DNA of 64,000 nucleotides from Ornithinibacillus xuwenensis (GTDB lineage: Bacteria; Bacillota; Bacilli; Bacillales; Amphibacillaceae), in contig NZ_JBDIML010000009.1 of NCBI RefSeq assembly GCF_039614845.1, positions 1-64,000 on the forward strand, given 5' to 3'. Positions 1 through 8,633 of the stretch are shown in pieces. The position numbers and the translations under genes are program-made. The notes under the pieces are model-generated. The model searched no databases and was not told where the DNA came from. It was given only the letters and a program-made list of their open reading frames with translations. How positions within the stretch are numbered: the first letter of the stretch is position 1; each line of letters starts with the position of its first letter.

Positions 1-48
1 GCCGCCCAAACATTTAATTTACCAATGGATATTGAAAATAAACCAACG

Positions 49-93
49 AAAAATGGTTCCAATCATCATTTTTTGATGTTTGGAACCACTTTT
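49..93 (-). terminator. Rho-independent terminator after the chemotaxis receptor
   Basis: A long inverted repeat pairs TGGTTCCAA and CATCA with TGATG and TTGGAACCA around a T5 loop. A and T tracts on both sides let it work in either direction. It lies about 65 bases past the stop of the minus-strand receptor gene. Confidence 0.75.
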
Positions 94-156
94 CATTTAT
101 TTTTGGCTAGTTATGTCCCAGCCTCTTCACAAAATATCTATTCAAATAGCTTATTA

Positions 157-2139
157 TTAGAGTTTAAAACGATCCACTAAACCATTCAAATCGTCTGCTA
201 ATTTTGCTAATGTTTCCGCATTATTCGAAACCTCTTCCATCATGGAAGCTGATTGTTGAATTGTTGCGGAAGTTTCTTCTACACCAGCACTTGATTCCTC
301 AGAGAATGCAGCAATTTCTTGTATCGTATCATTCATACTAGAGCTGTCTGCTGCAACTGAGCTTAAGTTATTCGCGATATCTTTAATATGCTCCACCATA
401 TTCGTGATCGAAGAATTTATATTAATAAAGCGGTCCTCAGTAGATTTAATCTGAACTGTACCTTGCTGAACCTCGCCATACCCTGAATTCAACGTCGTAA
501 CAACCTTGCCGGTTTCGTTTTGAATATCCGTTACAATCGTCGAAATATCTTTTAGTGATGCCGACACTTGCTCCGCTAGTTTTCGAACTTCATCCGCTAC
601 AACAGCAAAGCCCTTCCCATGCTCCCCAGCTCTAGCAGCTTCAATCGCTGCATTTAAAGCTAATAGGTTGGTTTGTTCTGAGATATCCTGAATAACAGAA
701 ACCAATCCAGAAATTTTCTGTGACTTGGAATCTAAGCCCTCGACTCTTTCTACCGCATCTTTTACTAATTGATCAATCCTCACCATTTGCTGTGTAGACT
801 GATTAATTAATTCTTTCCCCTCAGTAGCCATCTCCAAAACATCATAGGATGAAGCTTGTACATTATCGCCTTTTTCACTAGTCTCTTGAATCTTTCCAGA
901 GAACTGATACATGATAGAAGCCAAATCACTCGTATTATTAGCTTGTTTTTCTGAGCCTTGAGCTATTTCCTGCATCGTTACTGCAATATTCTCTGAGCCA
1001 GTCTTTACCTCATCTGCAGACTTTAATAGCTCCTCGCTACTACTAGTGACTTGTTTGGAAGCCTGGTAAACCTCTGTAATTATTTGATGCAAGTTATCCT
1101 TCATTAGTCGCATAGAATTTGATAATTGCCCAATTTCATCTTTGCTTTTCACTTCCGCTATCTCGATATCTAATCTACCTTTTGATAGCTCGATCATCGA
1201 TTCAGAAACCTGTTGAATAGGTTTTGAGATTGCCTTACTTACTCGTATGGAAATTAGTAATACAATAAGTGTTGTAACGAGCACTAATGCAATTGTCATT
1301 GTGATAATATTATTTCCTGTTTCACTAATAACAGAGATATCCTGCGTAATTCCTACCATTCCAATAATCACCTTATTTGTTGGATCATACATTGGCAAAT
1401 AAGTGATTGCTTCATTATCTTCTTGAACGGAATACGCTTTGCCATTCTCTACTTGGGTTAACACGTCTTTATTTTCTAAAGACTGTCCAACACGATCTTC
1501 AATCGAGGATAATACAATTGCACCTTCTTCATTATAGAGGTCTATTGTTACCCCTTTAAGCATTTCTTGTAAATCAGCTAGGAATGAAGCATCAAATCCC
1601 GTTTGCAAGGTTCCGATTACTTCATTATTATCGACAATTGGTACAAATGCACGAACGGATAACCCACTACTTCCAAATTCAAATCCTGACATAGATTGTC
1701 CATCAAGCGCTTGTTGAATAGAAGGAAGGTCTCCTTTTTCATCACCGTATTTCGTTGGATTATGTCCTCGATAAACTACGGTTCCGTCTGCATCTCCAAT
1801 TTCAAATACTTCTAATTTATTCTCTTTTTCAACTCGTTGGTATAAATCGTCTACATACGCAGCAATTGCTTGACGATCACCTGTTTTTAAAACTTTCGCA
1901 AATGCCTCATCACTTGCATATATATTGGTTAAATACAAAAGCTCATTAGCAACTTGGTCTAATTGCGTTTGTACGGTATGTGTTGCTTCATCTTGCTTCT
2001 GAGTACTAAGCTCTGAAAAACCTTTATTGGATACATAAAACACAAGTGCAGCCAATATCATTATTGGAATTACTGTTAACGTAAGAAAGTAACTAATTAA
2101 TTTTCCGCTAATACTATGTCGATTAAATATTTTTTTCAT
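157..2139 (-). CDS. Methyl-accepting chemotaxis protein
   Basis: Membrane chemoreceptor that passes an extracellular signal to CheA/CheW. The 660 residues show the classic plan: a first membrane helix near residues 14-35, an extracellular Cache-like sensor region to about 275, a second helix near 277-300, a HAMP linker (ISKPIQQVSES start) and a long MA coiled coil to the C-terminus. The highly conserved signalling hairpin is present near 485-515 (ISEQTNLLALNAAIEAARAG, then FAVVADEVRKLAEQ). The start ATG has an AAGGGATC Shine-Dalgarno sequence. It is a single-gene unit ending at the hairpin at 49-93. The ligand cannot be inferred; the sensor is similar in plan to B. subtilis McpA/TlpA receptors. 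No chemotaxis kinase genes are nearby. Confidence 0.95.
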   Translation of the reverse strand: MKKIFNRHSISGKLISYFLTLTVIPIMILAALVFYVSNKGFSELSTQKQDEATHTVQTQLDQVANELLYLTNIYASDEAFAKVLKTGDRQAIAAYVDDLYQRVEKENKLEVFEIGDADGTVVYRGHNPTKYGDEKGDLPSIQQALDGQSMSGFEFGSSGLSVRAFVPIVDNNEVIGTLQTGFDASFLADLQEMLKGVTIDLYNEEGAIVLSSIEDRVGQSLENKDVLTQVENGKAYSVQEDNEAITYLPMYDPTNKVIIGMVGITQDISVISETGNNIITMTIALVLVTTLIVLLISIRVSKAISKPIQQVSESMIELSKGRLDIEIAEVKSKDEIGQLSNSMRLMKDNLHQIITEVYQASKQVTSSSEELLKSADEVKTGSENIAVTMQEIAQGSEKQANNTSDLASIMYQFSGKIQETSEKGDNVQASSYDVLEMATEGKELINQSTQQMVRIDQLVKDAVERVEGLDSKSQKISGLVSVIQDISEQTNLLALNAAIEAARAGEHGKGFAVVADEVRKLAEQVSASLKDISTIVTDIQNETGKVVTTLNSGYGEVQQGTVQIKSTEDRFININSSITNMVEHIKDIANNLSSVAADSSSMNDTIQEIAAFSEESSAGVEETSATIQQSASMMEEVSNNAETLAKLADDLNGLVDRFKL

Positions 2140-2208
2140 TATGCAGATCCCTTCGAAGTATAGTCAATATTTACTATATCATAAATAATGCGACTATTAT
2201 AGTAAATC

Positions 2209-2322
2209 TTATATGGATTCGGAGGTAAATAATGGTTGATTAAGAACTCTAATACGATTTCCATCAATATTGCTTATTCTATATACTTTATTAGCATATT
2301 TTGCAAAAGTCCCTTTTTCCAT
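2209..2322 (-). pseudogene. Short fragment resembling the N-terminus of an immunity gene
   Basis: A 37-codon frame beginning MEKGTFAKYANKVYRISNID. It aligns by eye with the first ~32 residues of the putative immunity protein at 6000-6386 (MIKKGYFGIYNGKEYKVVED): same initial lysine/glycine/aromatic pattern, then Y-N-K-x-Y-+-hydrophobic. The remaining ~95 residues are absent. I read it as the relic of a second copy left after recombination at the downstream end of the toxin cluster. It could still be translated as a micro-protein. The flanking 2140-2208 and 2323-2386 hold nothing else I can recognise. Confidence 0.45.
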
Positions 2323-2386
2323 ATATTTACTTCCTTTATTTGGTTTTTAACGCATATATCAAATATATAAAATGTTAACGCTTTAC

Positions 2387-2656
2387 TTAAGAATATAGAT
2401 TTCTAAATTTATTTGCTGCTCTTAAACGTTTCATAAAGTTAATTAAAGCATCACTATCGGATTAAAATTACTTTTCTGAAATAGGATTAGCTCTTGCATC
2501 CGAAGTATATACCTTCCATTTACTACCCTCTAGTAGAATTCCAACCTCATTAGGCTTAATCGAGGTATTATTTAAGTTGTAAGAACTTAACTTTTCAGAA
2601 TCTATTATTTTTTTAACTTCATTAATATCCGTATAATTTTCCTTGTTAGTTAACAA
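2387..2656 (-). pseudogene. Decayed Imm59-like immunity gene (interrupted by stops)
   Basis: The open part is 62 codons (MLTNKENYTDINEVKKIIDS at the start, ending DARANPISEK). The same frame then meets TAA at 2468-2470 and TAA again at 2462-2464, but continues as SDSDALINFMKRLRAANKFR up to a stop at 2387-2389. That C-terminal block is also found as a relic at 5902-5991, which shows it was once part of the coding sequence. The pattern (KPNEVGI-LL-G-KWKVYTSDARANPISE, then SES/SDS-DAL-NF-KRLRA) resembles small T7SS/LXG toxin immunity proteins of the Imm59 type; that family name is from memory. The first 62 residues may still be made. Confidence 0.55.
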
Positions 2657-2796
2657 TTTTCAATAATCCAAGTTCCTATAAAATCTATAGCATTTTCTTA
2701 CAATTCATATACAAAACAATACTCAAAGATAGTAAAACCATCATTATCTATGATCTTTTTTAGCTTTCCTGTGCATAAAATTCTCACAACAAATAT

Positions 2797-2831
2797 AAAG
2801 CACTTGTTGCCTGTAGGACAACCAAGCGTTA
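2797..2831 (-). terminator. Second hairpin downstream of the SMI1-type gene
   Basis: On the minus strand GCTTGGTTG and CAACAAGTGC flank a short loop. The arms resemble those of the terminator at 2850-2880 (AGCACTTG/ATTGC), as if the two hairpins came from a local duplication. It has a weaker T tract than its neighbour and probably acts as a backup. Confidence 0.4.
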
Positions 2832-2849
2832 TTTTGAGAATACTAAAAA

Positions 2850-2880
2850 GCACTCGTTGCCTTAAACGCAATCAAGTGCT
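2850..2880 (-). terminator. Rho-independent terminator of the toxin/immunity operon
   Basis: Minus-strand hairpin with AGCACTTGATTGC and GCAACGAGTGCT arms followed by a T5 tract. It lies 34 bases after the SMI1/KNR4-type immunity gene and probably ends the T7SS effector transcript. Confidence 0.7.
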
Positions 2881-2913
2881 CTATTTATGTAATACTTGGT
2901 ATCTAATACAGTA

Positions 2914-3402
2914 TTAGTCATGTAACTTATTAAGAAATTCCGTAAATGTTGCTGCAACGTAAAATACATTTTCTCTTGCACGTTCTTCAGCCTGTTCTTC
3001 TGTTAACCCTTCTTCTTCCATTAACATTTCTTTTTCCCATGCACCTTCATGATACCAAAAAACAACAATAGGTTCTTCCTTATTTCCCTTATAATCGAAA
3101 CAGATTAAATTACCTGCTGGATCAATACCAAAAGGGAAAATATCATTTGGCAAGGTATCGCGATAGTTACCATATTCCTCCACTAGGTTATCATTACTCT
3201 CTTCATCATAAGAAAGTAGTGTACCAAAGGCCCTCTCTATTCCTTCAGCATCAAATCTATAAGGTATTACGTTGGCTCCATGATTAACCTTTGCACACTC
3301 GATATAATCCTGCGGAAACTTAACTCCTAATGATTCCCCTACTTTTTCAATTAATTCTCCTGTAACTGGATCATCTGCATACTTCCACACTAGATTTGTC
3401 AT
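2914..3402 (-). CDS. SMI1/KNR4 (SUKH) family immunity protein
   Basis: Likely cytoplasmic antidote to the nuclease toxin encoded immediately upstream. The 162 residues fit a SUKH/SMI1-KNR4 fold: an N-terminal helix (GELIEKVGESLGVKFPQDYI), a strand region ending in IFPFGIDPAGNLICFDY, which is the most diagnostic stretch of the family, then PIVVFWYHEGAWE and a C-terminal helix (FTEFLNKLHD). Its ATG overlaps the toxin stop as ATGA, so the two are translationally coupled, the usual arrangement of a polymorphic toxin and its cognate immunity protein. SUKH proteins commonly neutralise nuclease toxins, in agreement with the WHH-type domain of the neighbour. The pairing is inferred. Confidence 0.85.
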   Translation of the reverse strand: MTNLVWKYADDPVTGELIEKVGESLGVKFPQDYIECAKVNHGANVIPYRFDAEGIERAFGTLLSYDEESNDNLVEEYGNYRDTLPNDIFPFGIDPAGNLICFDYKGNKEEPIVVFWYHEGAWEKEMLMEEEGLTEEQAEERARENVFYVAATFTEFLNKLHD

Positions 3403-5255
3403 CTAATACCGCCTCCCCATAAACTATTTCCACCTAAGTGATTTACGCTATGAACTTTTTTTAACACTAATTGCATTTTTCCAGGTACTTGATGATGATG
3501 CCATACCAATCCATCGATTCTTGGCAATCCATCTTCTATCTGAGCCAATTGTTTTTTTGTAAAGAGCTCCTTCGGTACTTCTCCTTTATTAATTGATTCT
3601 CTTAATTTTTCGGTGCATTTCAAAAATTGATCGGTATCTTTCATGATATAGTAGTCTTTCTCTAATTTTAACGAGAACTTTACATCATCACCTTTAAATA
3701 TTGGAAATCCTATTACATCATATTCTACACCTTTCACATGTTTTCCTCCTGCTAATCTTTTGTTTAGAATGTTGTTCTTAGGCGACGCATTTAAATAATC
3801 TTCTACATGACCTACTACCATTTTGAACTCTTCAACACTATCATAACCAAATTCCTTTATAGTTGTATCATCTACTACTTTCAAAAAGTCGTCAACACTA
3901 TCATAACCTTTAGGAACCACAGATCTATTAATCAAGTTTCCATTTATATCGTAATCATTTTTAATTACTTCATCAATTTCTGTATGATGAACTCTATTAC
4001 CCGTACCCTTAACACCAACACTTGCCGCGTCATCTGATACACCCATCATATCACTAATTTTATTCGCAAAAAAGTGTGTGTTTTCTGCCGGTATATGTAC
4101 GCTTCCAATCTCATCAATCGCCATGACATTTCTAGGGGAGGTGATGTTTTTCGCAGATGTTATAACTGAATCGACTGCTCTTCCTACTTCCACAGCATCT
4201 CTTGCTAGTTTATCTTTCACTACTCTAGTTGCGTCCTTGATTGCCCCTCCTGCGTTACGCAAACGTGTTTCGGTTTGTTTTCCTGCAGTAATGACCATGT
4301 CACCTACATGCTTCAGTTCTTGTTGAATACTAGTTTTAAGACCTGATTTTAGGCCAGCCTGCCCCACATCAACTGCTTGATTGGCAAATCGAACTCCAGA
4401 ACTGAATCTCTTAAGTCCTGATACGCCAGGAACAATGTCTAAAGGAGCGAGTAAACCTCGAAACCAGCGTTCTCCAGTATCCAGTTCTCTACCCGAGATC
4501 CAGTCCTTTCCTGAAATAGCACTACTGAGTTCTAATCCACTGTAGGCGACACCTAAACTCAAGCCAGCAGGTGGACAAATGATTGTTGTGGCAACTATTA
4601 CAACCAGAGCAGCGATATTCACCCAGAATTCTTTACTATATTGTTGGTCCTTGATAGATTCATATTCAAATGCTCGCATGTTGACAGCGGCCATTCGAAA
4701 CTCTTCCTGCGAGAAGTCTTGATCAGGATTCTCGGCTTTCCACATATCATATTGAATTTTCAGCTCTTCGGCGTAGTAATTATCACCGCTTAATAAATCA
4801 TCTAAGCTGACTTCTGCTTTTGGAACCTTTCGAGTCTGTTGTGCTGCAGGACCATAACCATAATAGACAATTTGTTCTTCTGTCGCCCCAATTCGATTCT
4901 CGGTTGTGTAATTCGATATTGTAGCATCGCGCATCGCTTCGACGAAAGAATCGATATCCTCGTAGAATGGCTCTTCAATGACACGCTCTACAATATCACC
5001 TACTTTTCCTGTAAATTTATGTAATACCTTGAAGTCCTCAAACAAGGATTGATAGGTATTTTCCCTATCTTTATGACTGAAGGAGATTACGCCGTCACTA
5101 TCATACTTTTCAATATCAGATTGTGCATCTTCTAGGTTTTCCGTAATATCCTTCAAGTCATCTATCATTTCTTTTCCATAACGATCTAATCCAATTAGAT
5201 CGCCTAGACTTGATCTCATCTTATCCCAGTCTGCAGGGATGTATTTTACATCCAT
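3399..5255 (-). CDS. T7SS polymorphic toxin, pre-toxin TG region with C-terminal WHH-type HNH nuclease
   Basis: A 618-residue secreted toxin. Residues 1-205 are a helical targeting region starting MDVKYIPADWDKMRSSLGDL. Residues ~212-240 are a hydrophobic hairpin (ALVVIVATTIICPPAG). Residues ~250-275 hold the PT-TG pre-toxin signature (GRELDTGERWFRGLLAPLD). The last ~45 residues contain LVWHHHQVPGKMQLV followed by HSVNHLGG, the WHH form of the HNH/endonuclease VII superfamily, so DNA (or RNA) cleavage is expected. Residues 1-~387 are nearly identical to the toxin at 6389-8290; after NTHFF the two proteins are unrelated. The ATG has GGAGG 9 bases upstream, in a 22-base stretch copied from the 5' side of the other toxin gene. 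The N-terminus is LXG-like in role but lacks an obvious LXG motif. Confidence 0.85.
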   Translation of the reverse strand: MDVKYIPADWDKMRSSLGDLIGLDRYGKEMIDDLKDITENLEDAQSDIEKYDSDGVISFSHKDRENTYQSLFEDFKVLHKFTGKVGDIVERVIEEPFYEDIDSFVEAMRDATISNYTTENRIGATEEQIVYYGYGPAAQQTRKVPKAEVSLDDLLSGDNYYAEELKIQYDMWKAENPDQDFSQEEFRMAAVNMRAFEYESIKDQQYSKEFWVNIAALVVIVATTIICPPAGLSLGVAYSGLELSSAISGKDWISGRELDTGERWFRGLLAPLDIVPGVSGLKRFSSGVRFANQAVDVGQAGLKSGLKTSIQQELKHVGDMVITAGKQTETRLRNAGGAIKDATRVVKDKLARDAVEVGRAVDSVITSAKNITSPRNVMAIDEIGSVHIPAENTHFFANKISDMMGVSDDAASVGVKGTGNRVHHTEIDEVIKNDYDINGNLINRSVVPKGYDSVDDFLKVVDDTTIKEFGYDSVEEFKMVVGHVEDYLNASPKNNILNKRLAGGKHVKGVEYDVIGFPIFKGDDVKFSLKLEKDYYIMKDTDQFLKCTEKLRESINKGEVPKELFTKKQLAQIEDGLPRIDGLVWHHHQVPGKMQLVLKKVHSVNHLGGNSLWGGGIR

Positions 5256-5326
5256 CGCATCAGACCTCCATCTATGAAATAAATACTATTAATCTTCAAT
5301 TCTTATATTTTATACGCCTAATTTAG

Positions 5327-5698
5327 TTATGCTTTTTTGACCTTAATCACAAACCAATTTTTCGTAGCATAAAAGATAGTAGCAAAACAACTAACTATTC
5401 CTAGAACAGTTAAAACAGGTAATAATAGAGAACCAGCAAATATTAAAGCCATCGAAAGGAACAATAACAACATTGCAATAGGATTTATTGTAATTTCTAC
5501 ATTAGAATCATCTTCCACTTCCATTTCTGGACTTCCAAAATACCATTGTTTCGCTTTAATTTTGGTGGGGATATTAGTTGAATCAACGATAAACTCTTCA
5601 TTTTCACTTAATTTAGCAGCTTTCTTGCTATCTATTAGTAATGATACACTCATCATTCCGCCCATAACACCTGTGTTTCTTCTCACTTTTATACTCAT
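5327..5698 (-). CDS. Small two-helix membrane protein of unknown function
   Basis: I do not recognise this 123-residue protein. The N-terminal ~65 residues are soluble and end in an acidic stretch. Two membrane helices follow near 72-90 and 92-112 (AMLLLFLSMALIFAGSLL, then VLTVLGIVSCFATIFY), ending in a short basic tail. It has a good AGGAGAG ribosome site. It lies between the two toxin modules, so it may be a membrane-bound immunity or accessory protein, but nothing in the sequence proves that. Confidence 0.6.
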   Translation of the reverse strand: MSIKVRRNTGVMGGMMSVSLLIDSKKAAKLSENEEFIVDSTNIPTKIKAKQWYFGSPEMEVEDDSNVEITINPIAMLLLFLSMALIFAGSLLLPVLTVLGIVSCFATIFYATKNWFVIKVKKA

Positions 5699-5901
5699 TT
5701 CTTCTCTCCTTATAATTTCTTAACACTTTTATTGGTTATTGCTTAGTCCTCACTTCAAAATTAGATGGGGCAATTAGTCTAGTAATTCCATCTTTTCATC
5801 AGTTAATAGTGATGAGATAACTAGCTTCAATCATTCCTACCAGTCATACATTTAGTTCTTCCAGTTGTACACTATTTTCCTTTAGAATCTTAAATGACTT
5901 A

Positions 5902-5991
5902 CTAATAATATAGACTTCTACATTTATTAGCTGCTCATAAACATTTAAATAAGGCATCACTTTCGGATTCAAAATACTATTCTGAAATAGG
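5902..5991 (-). pseudogene. Relic of an Imm59-like immunity gene C-terminus
   Basis: On the minus strand one frame reads PISE, stop, YFESESDALFKCL, stop, AANKCRSLYY. This matches the C-terminal block of the decayed gene at 2387-2656 (PISE..., SDSDALINFMKRLRAANKFR, NLYS) at both DNA and protein level. Two in-frame stops and loss of the N-terminal two thirds show it is dead. The rest of the 301-base gap between the genes at 5698 and 6000 shows nothing else. Confidence 0.6.
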
Positions 5992-5999
5992 TTACCTAA

Positions 6000-6386
6000 T
6001 TATTTTTGAATATCTTTTCGTTGCTCCATTAGTAGAACTTCATCTTTTAACACCCATTTCTCGTAATAATATTTATCCGTTCTCTCAAAATTTAATTTTT
6101 TTGCTAATTTAGCATCACCAGTACCTAAACAAACTTTCCCATCACGTTCACGATTGCCAACATTAAATTGAGATCCTTTGTAATTGGCTTGTGGCTTTAT
6201 ATAATAAAATTCACTAAGTTCATTTTGGCTTATTTTCTTTGTATAGACACCACTACCATAAGTATCTACAAAATCATCTGTAATTTTAGCGGGATCATCT
6301 GTCATGATTAAAACATTGTTATCATTATCTTCAACGACCTTATACTCTTTTCCATTATAAATCCCGAAATATCCTTTTTTAATCAT
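6000..6386 (-). CDS. Putative immunity protein for the adjacent T7SS toxin
   Basis: A 128-residue soluble protein with no family I can name. It starts two bases after the stop of the toxin gene at 6389 with an in-toxin GGAGG ribosome site, so it is coupled to that gene and is the expected antidote. Predicted as mostly beta strand: MIKKGYFGIYNGKEYKVVED, then VLIMTDDP, then SEFYYIKPQANYKG, and a C-terminal charged segment. A fragment of a paralogue lies at 2209-2322. The function is inferred from position only. Confidence 0.65.
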   Translation of the reverse strand: MIKKGYFGIYNGKEYKVVEDNDNNVLIMTDDPAKITDDFVDTYGSGVYTKKISQNELSEFYYIKPQANYKGSQFNVGNRERDGKVCLGTGDAKLAKKLNFERTDKYYYEKWVLKDEVLLMEQRKDIQK

Positions 6387-6388
6387 GT

Positions 6389-8290
6389 TTAATTTCCTCC
6401 ACTATTTACTGAAACAAATTTTTCACCATCAAATGTTCCAACTAATTCTTCTACACCATTCTCCACTTTATATAGTTCTGCCCCTACTTTAGGAGAATGT
6501 CTATCTTCAAATCGCCATTCAGGAATAATTTCATCGTTTCTTGAGCCTGTAAAACCATTTAGCGTACATGGAGGTCCATCTGAATTATTTCCTCCAAGCC
6601 TTTCTCCATATGGTATTTCAATGTCCTCTACAGCACTTGTTTTAAATTTAATTTTACCGTACACATTCCCATCCTCAGGAAATGGCCTACTGCCATCCCA
6701 TGATGTATAGTCTAATCGAGAGGACTCAACCACATCAGTATATCTATTAATGTGTCCAACATCATCAGCTTTTGCAACATAACCACCGATTTCCGTGTAG
6801 TCACCAGATAAATATTTTTCGATGTCCGTTGCAGGTATTGTTTTTTGCAAAGTAGTTTCTGGAGTTGGTTTAGGTACAGAATCTCTAATTTCTTTCATAA
6901 TCACTAATTCCCTATTCGATAGTTCATCTATCGGCTTTAGCTTCACTTCATGGAACTTTTCGATATCCCAATCATATTTTTCTAATACTTCACCAATCTG
7001 GTTTTTAAAAGCATTAGGAGAAGCTTTTGGATCTAGTAATCTAGTAGTTCCTCCACCATTAACTCCTTCCGCCTTACGTAACGTATCCCTTATCCTATTC
7101 TCAAAAAAGTGTGTATTCTCTGCTGGCATTTGCATTCTTCCTACATCGTCAATTGCCATGACGTTACGCGTGGATGTGATGTTTTTGGCTGATGTTATGA
7201 CCGAGTCTACTGTTCTTCCTACATCGATGGCATCACTTGCGAGTTTATTTTTTACTACACGAGTTGCGTCCTTGATTGCTCCACCTGCATTACGCAAACG
7301 AATTTCTGTTTGTTTCCCTGCGGTAGTTACCAGGTCTCCTACATGCTTTAATTGTTGCTGTAGGCTGGTTCTTACTCCTGTTTTCACGCCGATTTGCCCT
7401 AGATCAGCTGCCTGATTGGCGAAACGGACTCCAGTGCTGAATTTTTTAAGTCCTGCTACACCTGGCACAATATCTAACGGTGCGAGTAGACCTCGAAACC
7501 AGCGTTCTCCTGTATCCAATTCTCGACCTGATATCCAGTCTTTTCCTGAAATTGCAGTGCTAACCTCTAACCCACCGTACGCAATACCTAACGCTAATCC
7601 TGCTGGTGGACATATGATTGATGCACCAATAATTACAACCAATGCACCAATATTCACCCAGAATTCTTTGCTATATTGTTGATCCTTGATAGATTCATAC
7701 TCAAACGCTCGCATATTAACAGCGGCCATCCGAAACTCTTCCTGGGAAAAGACCTGATCAGGATTCTCGGCTTTCCACCTATCATATTGAATTTTCAACT
7801 CTTCGGCATAGTAATTATCACCGCTTAGTAAATCATCCAAGCTGACCTCTGCTTTTGGAACCTTGCGAGTCTGCTGTGCTGCAGGACCATAACCATAATA
7901 GACAATTTGTTCTTCTGTCGCTCCGATTCGATTCTCGGTTGTATATTTTGATATCGTAGCATCTCGCATTGTTTCCACAAACGCATCGATATCCTCGTAA
8001 AATGGCTGGTCAATGACACGTTCTACAATATCGCCAACCTTCCCTGTAAACTCATGTAAGACGTCGAAATCATCAAACAGGGATTGATAGCTATTCTCAC
8101 GATCTTTATGGGTGAAGGATATTACACCATCACAATCATATTTGGCAATATCGGATTCCGTATCCTCTAGATTTTCTGTAATATCTTTGAGGTCATCAAT
8201 CATCCCTTTTCCCCAACGACCGAGTCCAATAAGGTCACCTAGACTAGCTCTCATCTTCTCCCAATCTGCGGGGATGTATTTCACATCCAT
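6389..8290 (-). CDS. T7SS polymorphic toxin, pre-toxin TG region with an unclassified C-terminal domain
   Basis: A 633-residue paralogue of the toxin at 3399-5255. It shares the helical N-terminus (MDVKYIPADWEKMRASLGDL), the hydrophobic hairpin (~212-240) and the PT-TG signature (GRELDTGERWFRGLLAPLD, ~257). After residue ~387 the sequence is new. The last ~120 residues (GGYVAKADDVGHINRYTDVV, then LRLDY-like SSRLDYTSWDG, IEIPYGERLGG, LNGFTGSRNDEIIPEW) form a compact domain that I have seen in Bacillus polymorphic toxins but cannot assign to an activity. The frame is open to 8329, but I place the start at 8290 because the ATG there has GGAGG at the right spacing and matches the start of the paralogue; it lies 4 bases past the preceding stop codon. 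Confidence 0.85.
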   Translation of the reverse strand: MDVKYIPADWEKMRASLGDLIGLGRWGKGMIDDLKDITENLEDTESDIAKYDCDGVISFTHKDRENSYQSLFDDFDVLHEFTGKVGDIVERVIDQPFYEDIDAFVETMRDATISKYTTENRIGATEEQIVYYGYGPAAQQTRKVPKAEVSLDDLLSGDNYYAEELKIQYDRWKAENPDQVFSQEEFRMAAVNMRAFEYESIKDQQYSKEFWVNIGALVVIIGASIICPPAGLALGIAYGGLEVSTAISGKDWISGRELDTGERWFRGLLAPLDIVPGVAGLKKFSTGVRFANQAADLGQIGVKTGVRTSLQQQLKHVGDLVTTAGKQTEIRLRNAGGAIKDATRVVKNKLASDAIDVGRTVDSVITSAKNITSTRNVMAIDDVGRMQMPAENTHFFENRIRDTLRKAEGVNGGGTTRLLDPKASPNAFKNQIGEVLEKYDWDIEKFHEVKLKPIDELSNRELVIMKEIRDSVPKPTPETTLQKTIPATDIEKYLSGDYTEIGGYVAKADDVGHINRYTDVVESSRLDYTSWDGSRPFPEDGNVYGKIKFKTSAVEDIEIPYGERLGGNNSDGPPCTLNGFTGSRNDEIIPEWRFEDRHSPKVGAELYKVENGVEELVGTFDGEKFVSVNSGGN

Positions 8291-8294
8291 CGCA

Positions 8295-8633
8295 TCAGAC
8301 CTCCAGCTTCGCGATAATCTGCTCGGCAACTGCTTGGTCTGTTGCCATCATTTTATTCAGCACCTCTATGACCAATGATGAAGCCCGCAGGTAATTATCG
8401 TATAAATCTAGCATTTTTTCATTTGCCTCTCCATAAGCCTCCATCGCTTTTTTGGCTTTTCCATCCTGATAGAAGTCTAATTCTCCAAGTCTTTGGATAT
8501 TTGGCGTTACATTGCTCTCTAGCTCCGTAATAATAGCTTGTAGCTGATTAAAAATTGATGTAATTTCATCTGTATTAATCGTAATATTCGAAGCTCCTGA
8601 AGCAGTACCGGCTGTCTCGATTAATTTATGCAT
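8295..8633 (-). CDS. YwqI/TIGR04197-type T7SS helical partner protein (LXG-associated, Lap1-like)
   Basis: A 112-residue all-helical protein with a WXG100-like hairpin: ITINTDEITSIFNQLQAIIT, then the turn region LGELDFYQDGKAKKAMEAYG, then a long second helix. The FYxxGKAKKAM motif is typical of the TIGR04197/YwqI family, small proteins that bind the N-terminal domain of LXG-type effectors and escort them to EssC. It sits directly upstream of the toxin, with its ATG abutting the previous gene's stop and an AAGGAGG site. It is likely the export partner of the 6389-8290 toxin and may serve the second toxin, which has no partner gene of its own. Confidence 0.8.
   Translation of the reverse strand: MHKLIETAGTASGASNITINTDEITSIFNQLQAIITELESNVTPNIQRLGELDFYQDGKAKKAMEAYGEANEKMLDLYDNYLRASSLVIEVLNKMMATDQAVAEQIIAKLEV

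Noticed and set aside
2366..2381. cre-like word ATGTTAACGCTTTACT
   Set aside because: It lacks the conserved CA end and is not near a catabolic gene start.
3807..4326. Plus-strand open frames across the first toxin gene
   Set aside because: They are antisense shadows of a clear coding sequence, with no ribosome sites or recognisable protein features.
6822..7682. Long plus-strand frames (up to 197 codons) opposite the second toxin
   Set aside because: The toxin frame on the other strand has family signatures and a paralogue; the antisense frames are explained by its codon bias.
3399..8290. Calling the two toxins canonical LXG proteins
   Set aside because: I could not find a convincing LxG motif in the N-terminus. 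The YwqI-type partner and PT-TG region support an LXG-like role only.
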